In this document: piece by piece, positions 59,179 through 64,000 of the stretch
How the letters are laid out: every line of letters starts with the position of its first letter
Position numbering within the stretch: position 1 is the first letter of the stretch
From: Nocardioides turkmenicus
Lineage (GTDB): Bacteria > Actinomycetota > Actinomycetes > Propionibacteriales > Nocardioidaceae
DNA length: 64,000 bases
Direction of reading: 5' to 3'
NCBI RefSeq assembly: GCF_011045035.1
Contig: NZ_JAALAA010000002.1
Span: 124,001-188,000 of the forward strand
Notes under the pieces: model-generated
What the model was told of the DNA's origin: nothing
Databases searched by the model: none
What the model saw: only the letters and a program-made list of their open reading frames with translations
Position numbers and translations under genes: made by a program

Positions 59179-59870
59179 CGGCGATGGCCGCGGAGTCGGC
59201 GTTCGCGCACGCCTTCGCCCGCGAGGAGTGCCGGGTGGTGCGGATCGGCGGTACGGCCTCGCGGCTTCCCGTCGAGGACTGGACCCGCACCGCCGACGCC
59301 GCCGACCTCGCCCTGCTCTCCCACTGCGTCGGCCCGACGGTCGACCTCGGCTGCGGCCCCGGCAGGATGACCGCCGCCCTCGCCGCCCGGGGTCTGCCCT
59401 CGCTCGGCGTCGACGTCGCCCCGGAAGCCGTCGAGGAGACCCGGGCCCGCGGCGGCCGCGCGGTGTGTCGCGACCTCTTCGACCCCTTGCCCGGTGAGGG
59501 CTGGTGGGCGACCGCGCTCCTCGCCGACGGCAACCTCGGCATCGGCGGTGACCCGCTGGCTCTCCTCGCCCGCGTACGCCGGCTGCTGATCCCTGGCGGC
59601 CGAGTGGTGGCCGAGGTGCATCCGCCGGGGACGCCGAGCGGTCCGTTGCTGGCCGAGCTGGCCTGCGAGTGCGGTGGCTCCTCGCCGTTCCCATGGGCGG
59701 TCGTGGGTGCCGACTCGATCGCCGCGATCGCGGCCGAGGCCGGACTCGCGGTCACCCGGCTCGCGTCGCTGCCGCCGTCTCGGCAGATCGTTCCCCGACC
59801 CTCGTCGCGGTCACCGCTCACCCCGACCGGCGAGCGGTGGGTGGCCGTGCTCGTGGAGGAGACGTCATGA
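59175..59870 (+). CDS. SAM-dependent methyltransferase
   Basis: 231 residues. The SAM motif is TVDLGCGPGRMTAALAARG, with the acidic LGVDVAPEAVEETRARG, and RVRRLLIPGGRVVAEVHPPG after it. It is the third of four coupled genes (GTGA overlap upstream, ATGA downstream) and probably modifies the glycan or lipid made by the GT2 and DUF2064 proteins. The target is not identifiable. No truncation. Confidence 0.82.
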   Translation: MTAMAAESAFAHAFAREECRVVRIGGTASRLPVEDWTRTADAADLALLSHCVGPTVDLGCGPGRMTAALAARGLPSLGVDVAPEAVEETRARGGRAVCRDLFDPLPGEGWWATALLADGNLGIGGDPLALLARVRRLLIPGGRVVAEVHPPGTPSGPLLAELACECGGSSPFPWAVVGADSIAAIAAEAGLAVTRLASLPPSRQIVPRPSSRSPLTPTGERWVAVLVEETS

Positions 59871-61008
59871 GGATCCCGTCGGAGGACTCGTTCACCTCCC
59901 GCCTGCGCAGTGCCGCGGTCGCGGCGCGGGTGGGGCTGTGGCTCGGCGTCTGCTTCGTGGTCGCCCTCGCGACCGGTCTGATCAGCCACTACGCCCAGAA
60001 CGACCAGCAGCCGGTGCCGTTGCCGACGAGCCCGTCGTGGCTCTACCAGGTCACCCAGGGCCTGCACGTCGTCGCCGGGACCGCTGCGATCCCGCTCCTG
60101 CTGGTCAAGCTGTGGGTCGTCTTCCCCAAGCTCTTCCAGCCGGTGCCACGACGGGCCCGCGAGGCGCTGCCGACCGCGCTGGAACGCGGCTCGATCGCGG
60201 TCCTGGTCAGCACCTCGCTCGTCCAGCTCACGACCGGTCTGCTCAACGTCGCGCAGTGGTATCCCTGGGGCTTCGGCTTCCGGGCCACCCACTACGCGCT
60301 CGCCTTCGTCGCCGTCGGGGCGCTGCTGGTCCACATCGCGGTGAAGCTGCCGATCATCCGCGACGCCTTGACCGGCAACGTCGACGACACCGCCCACGAC
60401 CGCCCGAACGCACGCAGACAGGGGCCGGTCAGCCGTCGTGGCGTGCTGATCCTGGCCGGCACCTCGGCGCTGGCCACCGCCTTCCTCTACACCGCCGGCA
60501 CCGTCCCCGGAGTCGGCCGGATCGCGGCCCTGTCCCCGCGGTCCCGGAAGCACGGCATCCCGATCAACCGCACCGCCCACTCGGCCGGTGTGGTCGCCGA
60601 GGCGAGCAGCTCCGCCTACCGCCTCGAGCTCGTCCACGGCGCGACCTCCCGGGCCATCTCCCGTCAGGACCTCGTCGCGATGGAGCAGCGGACCTCCACC
60701 CTGCCGATCGCCTGCGTGGAGGGATGGACGCGACGGGCCAGTGGCGAGGCGTACGCCTGCGCGATCTGCTCGACCTGGTCGGCGCCCCGCCGGGGCGGGA
60801 CGTGCGGATCAGGTCGATCCAGACCTTCAGCGCCTCCTCCGACACCGTGCTCCCGGCGAACTTCGCCGACGACGACCGCACCCTGATGGCGCTCGAGCTC
60901 GACGGCGTCACTCTCTCGATGGACCACGGCTACCCGGTCCGGCTCATCGCCCCCGACCGTCCCGGCGTCATGCAGACCAAATGGGTGTCCCGGATCGAGG
61001 TGCTCTGA
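59867..61008 (+). pseudogene. Cytochrome b-type / molybdopterin oxidoreductase, broken by one-base frameshift
   Basis: The frame from ATG 59867 gives an N-terminal b561-like domain of four helices (His at 41, 67, 142 and 156) and then a sulfite-oxidase-like Mo domain with IACVEGW at residues 281-287; C283 is the expected Mo ligand. Right after W287 (codon 60725-60727) the frame turns to nonsense, stopping at 60886. From 60730 another frame reads TGQWRGVRLRDLLDLVG and on through a proper Mo-domain end to the TGA at 61008, so one base is missing between 60727 and 60730. Probably a real loss of function, or a sequencing error. It is coupled to the methyltransferase (ATGA) and to the next gene. 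Confidence 0.85.
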
Positions 61009-61433
61009 TGAGAGGGATTCGCGGCGGGCTGATCGTGCTCGGCACGGTCGGGATGGCGTACGGCGCCTGGCTGCTGCTGAGCAGGCAGGATCTCGGCCAG
61101 ATCGCGGAGGTCGTGGTCTGGCTGGCGGCAGCGGTCGTGATCCACGACGGGATCCTGGCTCCGGCCGTGCTGGCGCTGGGATGGCTCGGCGGCCGGCTGC
61201 TGCCGTGGGCGGTCGCCCGGGGCGCGGTGACGGTGCTGGTCCTGCTCGGACCGACCGTCCTGGTCGCGATCCCGGTCCTCGGCCGGTTCGGCGCGAAGCC
61301 GGACAACCCGACGCTGCTGGACCGCGACTACACCCAGGGACTGCTGGCGTACGCGCTGCTGTGCGTGTGCGCCGGTGTCGCCGTGGCGCTCGGCGAACTA
61401 CGCTCGCCCCAGCGGACCGTCGAGGAGGAGTAG
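61008..61433 (+). CDS. Small integral membrane protein
   Basis: 141 residues with four hydrophobic helices (about 7-25, 33-57, 70-90, 113-131). It starts in the stop codon of the Mo-oxidoreductase frame (TGATG), which suggests that both act at the membrane, perhaps in electron transfer, but no ligand or motif is seen. It is followed four bases later by the response regulator gene. Confidence 0.72.
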   Translation: MRGIRGGLIVLGTVGMAYGAWLLLSRQDLGQIAEVVVWLAAAVVIHDGILAPAVLALGWLGGRLLPWAVARGAVTVLVLLGPTVLVAIPVLGRFGAKPDNPTLLDRDYTQGLLAYALLCVCAGVAVALGELRSPQRTVEEE

Positions 61434-61437
61434 GCCG

Positions 61438-62124
61438 ATGGCACGTGTGCTCGTGGTCGACGACGACCTCACCGTACGCGAGGTGCTGGCGTCCTACCTG
61501 CGCGCAGGATCGCACGACGTCGTCGAGGCCGGCGACGGTGAGCAGGCGCTCCGGGCGATGAGCGAGCGCCCCGCCGACATCGTCGTCCTCGACCTGATGC
61601 TGCCCGGGATCGACGGCCTGGAGGTGTGCCGTCGGCTACGCCAGGCGAGCGAGGTGCCGATCATCATGCTCACCGCGCTCGGCAGCGAGGCCGACCGGAT
61701 CATGGGGCTCGAGCTCGGCGCCGACGACTACGTCGGCAAGCCGTTCAGCCCCCGAGAGCTGGTCCTGCGGGTCGACTCGGTGCTCAGGCGCACCGGCCAC
61801 TCCGGAGAGGGCGGCGTGGTCTCGGACGGCTCGATCGTGGTCGACGCCGACCGGCGGGTGGCCACCAACGGCGGAGCCGAGCTGGCGCTGACCACCCGCG
61901 AGTTCGATTTGCTCCGCTACCTGATCGCCCACCCCGGCAAGGCCTTCACCCGCGAGGACCTCCTCGAGCACGTCTGGGGCTGGACGATCGGCGACCGTTC
62001 GACGGTCACGGTCCACGTACGCCGGCTGCGGGAGAAGATCGAGTCCGACCCGACCCGGCCGGAGCGGCTGGTCACGGTCTGGGGCGTCGGCTACCGCTGG
62101 GAGCCTTCGGAGGTGGACGCATGA
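61438..62124 (+). CDS. OmpR/PhoB-family response regulator
   Basis: 228 residues. The receiver has D52 (VVLDLMLPGIDGLEV) as phosphorylation site and K101 (YVGKPFSPREL). The C-terminal winged helix has LTTREFDLLRYLIAHPGKAF and the recognition helix VTVHVRRLREKIE, ending VWGVGYRWEP. ATG 61438 is preceded by GAGGAGGAG. Its stop overlaps the histidine kinase (ATGA). Probably controls the operon above or a distant regulon. Confidence 0.93.
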   Translation: MARVLVVDDDLTVREVLASYLRAGSHDVVEAGDGEQALRAMSERPADIVVLDLMLPGIDGLEVCRRLRQASEVPIIMLTALGSEADRIMGLELGADDYVGKPFSPRELVLRVDSVLRRTGHSGEGGVVSDGSIVVDADRRVATNGGAELALTTREFDLLRYLIAHPGKAFTREDLLEHVWGWTIGDRSTVTVHVRRLREKIESDPTRPERLVTVWGVGYRWEPSEVDA

Positions 62125-63263
62125 AGGTCGCGGATGCCGTGCTGATCTCGCTCGTCGCCGCGGGTGCCGGTCTCGCCGTCGGCCTGCTCGGGCTCCTGGT
62201 CGCCTGGCTGACGCGGCGCTGGTCGATCCGCTGGCAGCTCACCCTGGCCGCCACGGTCGCCGTGCTGACGGTCTTCGGAGGCGTGCTCGGCGTCGCCTGG
62301 CTCATGTTCCTCTCCGGCCACGACCTGCTGGTCATCACCGTGGTCACCTCGATCGCCGTGGTCGTGGCGATCCTGGTCGCGCTCGTCATCGGCTCCGCGA
62401 TGGTCCGCTGGTCAGGCGCCGTCCAGCTGCAGGCCCGGCAGATGGCTCTCGGCGGACATCAGCCGCCGTCGGAGAGCGGACCGCGGGAGCTCCGATCGCT
62501 GTCGGCCGAGCTCGCCGAGACACAGCGGCGGCTCGAGGAGGCGAGCGCGCGGGAGGCGCGCCTCGAGGAGTCCCGGCGCGAGCTGATCTCGTGGGTCGCC
62601 CACGACCTGCGTACGCCGCTGGCCGGGCTGCGCGCGATGGCCGAGGCCCTCGAGGACGGGATCGCGGCCGACCCGCACCGCTACCACCAGCGCATCCGAG
62701 TCGAGGTCGAGCGGCTGGCGCGGCTCGTGGACGACCTCTTCGAGCTCTCCCGGATCCAGGCCGGCGCTCTCACCCTGACGCCGGAACCGGTCCTGCTCGG
62801 TGACCTGGTCAGCGAGGCGCTGGCCGGGGCCGACCCGGTCGCCAGGGAGCGGCGGGTCCGGCTCGGTGGACAGGTCGAGGACGGCCTCGAGATCACCGCC
62901 GATCCGGCCAGCCTGTCCCGCGTCGTCTCCAACCTGCTGATGAACGCCATCCGGCACACCCCCGCCGACGGCACGGTGGAGGTCCGCTGCCGCCTGGCGC
63001 CCGGAGACGTACGCAGCGTCGACCTCAGCGTCAGTGACGGCTGTGGCGGCCTGGATCCCGGCGACATGGAGCGGGTCTTCGACCTCGGCTGGCAGGGCAG
63101 CTACGCGCGCACCCCGACCGCACCCGAAGGCGCTGGCGCTCAGGGCGCCGGGTTCGGTCTCGCCATCGTCAAGGGCCTCGTCGATGCACACCGCGGCCGG
63201 GTCTGGGTGGAGAACCTTCCCGCCGCGACCGGCTGCCGGTTCCACGTACGCCTGCCGGCGTGA
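62121..63263 (+). CDS. Sensor histidine kinase
   Basis: 380 residues. Three hydrophobic helices near the N-terminus (about 8-30, 41-63, 71-92) with very short outer loops, so sensing may be within the membrane. A coiled linker leads to the H-box with H161 in ISWVAHDLRTPLAGLRAMAE, the N-box NLLMNAIRHTP and the G-box GAGFGLAIVKGLVDAH. The partner is the response regulator just upstream, overlapping by four bases. The signal is unknown. Confidence 0.92.
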   Translation: MKVADAVLISLVAAGAGLAVGLLGLLVAWLTRRWSIRWQLTLAATVAVLTVFGGVLGVAWLMFLSGHDLLVITVVTSIAVVVAILVALVIGSAMVRWSGAVQLQARQMALGGHQPPSESGPRELRSLSAELAETQRRLEEASAREARLEESRRELISWVAHDLRTPLAGLRAMAEALEDGIAADPHRYHQRIRVEVERLARLVDDLFELSRIQAGALTLTPEPVLLGDLVSEALAGADPVARERRVRLGGQVEDGLEITADPASLSRVVSNLLMNAIRHTPADGTVEVRCRLAPGDVRSVDLSVSDGCGGLDPGDMERVFDLGWQGSYARTPTAPEGAGAQGAGFGLAIVKGLVDAHRGRVWVENLPAATGCRFHVRLPA

Positions 63264-63278
63264 CTCAGTCGAGCGCCC

Positions 63279-63989
63279 TCACCTTCGTATCGAAACGCCC
63301 CTGAGGTGGCTCACAAAGAGTTCGCTCAACGACTCCAGGAGCGCCGACCCCTTTTCTGCGCTCGCCAGCGATGGGCTGCCGATGATCCCCGTCTCGGTAT
63401 AGGGGCGTAGGCCGTGCGTGAGCATGTGTGGCCGGTCCGGGGCGTGGTGATCGCGGTGTTTGAAGTCTGGGCCGACGAGGTCGGGAGCGCAGTGCAGGAG
63501 GAGGCTGACCTCGAATTCTCCGGCATGCATGTCGTCGTGAGCGCTGGTCTCAAGGCCGGCAGCTTCACGGGCTGCGGTCCAGTCGGTCTTCCCGGGGAAC
63601 AGCGAGAGGTCGTTCGCTTCCTGAACGATGTTCTGCAGGACGTAGTTGCCGCCGTGGCCGTTGATGAAGACAACGTGCTCGGCGCCTTGCGCGCGTGCAG
63701 AGGCGACGATGTCCTCGACCAGTCGGATCAGTGTGGCGGCGGGAATACTGATGGTGCCTGCCCAGGAGGAGTGCTCGTGCGAGCAGGAGACCGTGATCGG
63801 AGGTAGCAGCCACAGGTCGTTGGCGCGAGCGACGGCGGAGGCGATCTGTGCTGCGACGATGGTGTCGGTGGACAGCGGCAGGATGTCGCCGTGCTGTTCG
63901 AAACTGCCGATCGGGAGGACCGCGATCTTGCTACCACGGGCGATGACGTCGGTGGTGGTCTCGGTGGAGATGACGTCGATGTTGGTCAT
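63279..63989 (-). CDS. Creatininase family amidohydrolase
   Basis: 236 residues. The family metal ligands are in GSFEQHGDILPLSTD (E31, H33, D42), the loop SHEHSSWAGTISI and FINGHGGN; DDMHAGEFE gives another acidic/His pair. Such enzymes split cyclic amides (creatinine, FAPy, mycofactocin-type peptides); with no other mft or creatinine gene here the substrate is unknown. ATG 63989 lies 12 bases from the window end, so its promoter is outside. It is convergent with the kinase gene. The first codons use A/T more freely than its neighbours. Confidence 0.9.
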   Translation of the reverse strand: MTNIDVISTETTTDVIARGSKIAVLPIGSFEQHGDILPLSTDTIVAAQIASAVARANDLWLLPPITVSCSHEHSSWAGTISIPAATLIRLVEDIVASARAQGAEHVVFINGHGGNYVLQNIVQEANDLSLFPGKTDWTAAREAAGLETSAHDDMHAGEFEVSLLLHCAPDLVGPDFKHRDHHAPDRPHMLTHGLRPYTETGIIGSPSLASAEKGSALLESLSELFVSHLRGVSIRR

Positions 63990-64000
63990 CGGGTGTTCAG

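Noticed and set aside
63279..63989. Mycofactocin MftE
   Set aside because: Creatininase motifs are present, but no other mycofactocin gene is visible and the sequence does not separate MftE from other creatininase relatives.
1..64000. tRNA, rRNA, CRISPR arrays, prophage or IS transposase genes
   Set aside because: No clover-leaf region, regular spacer array, phage structural gene, transposase or integrase was found in the gaps or in reading frames; small RNAs cannot be excluded.

Overview
The window is about 64 kb of very GC-rich DNA with an actinobacterial gene set. The ftsH/folE/folP/folB/folK block, the hpt-tilS-zincin-dacB/ppa block, malate:quinone oxidoreductase, frequent GTG/TTG starts and four-base ATGA/GTGA gene overlaps all fit a Nocardioides-like member of the Propionibacteriales. 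Genus is an inference; no rRNA or tRNA gene was seen.

1-18.4 kb is a surface-glycan or flagellin-glycan locus. It opens with the 3' end of a pseH-like acetyltransferase, then pseI, pseG (opposite strand), pseB, pseC and an SpsF-type cytidylyltransferase: in principle the whole route from UDP-GlcNAc to CMP-pseudaminic acid. A sulfotransferase-like gene, a PIN-domain toxin-antitoxin pair, a GT-C-like membrane protein, a GtrB-like polyprenyl-phosphate glycosyltransferase, an SDR, two methyltransferase-like genes, an uncharacterised glycan gene, a large GT2 enzyme and a small gene with sialyltransferase (GT29)-like motifs follow. The last is the best candidate in the window for the transferase that uses CMP-pseudaminic acid.

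18.7-30.5 kb is core metabolism: DUF3180, folK-folB-folP, folE, ftsH, hpt, tilS, a zincin-like protease, dacB and divergent ppa. A secreted peptidoglycan-binding gene with its own strong terminator separates folP from folE.

30.5-32.4 kb holds a P-loop kinase and an AbiEi-antitoxin-like protein, bracketed by two copies of a 78-bp three-palindrome element with identical internal geometry. 32.4-45.9 kb has an acyl-CoA oxidase-like enzyme, a PAP2-family membrane protein, a ThiBPQ thiamine importer behind a clear TPP riboswitch, a GNAT protein, an MBL-fold hydrolase, small membrane proteins, a PrmC-related methyltransferase, a cysteine-synthase-like enzyme and mqo.

46-54.4 kb is more accessory: an FAD/NAD(P)-binding protein, an ArsR-like regulator with an MFS exporter, a D-cysteine desulfhydrase-like gene and regulators in a stretch of looser codon use, a degenerate Mrr-like protein and a membrane-anchored HNH nuclease.

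54.5-64 kb is a tight operon-like run: an MTA phosphorylase-type gene, SDR, GT2, DUF2064, methyltransferase, a cytochrome b/molybdopterin oxidoreductase broken by a one-base frameshift, a membrane protein and a two-component system. A creatininase-family gene ends the window.
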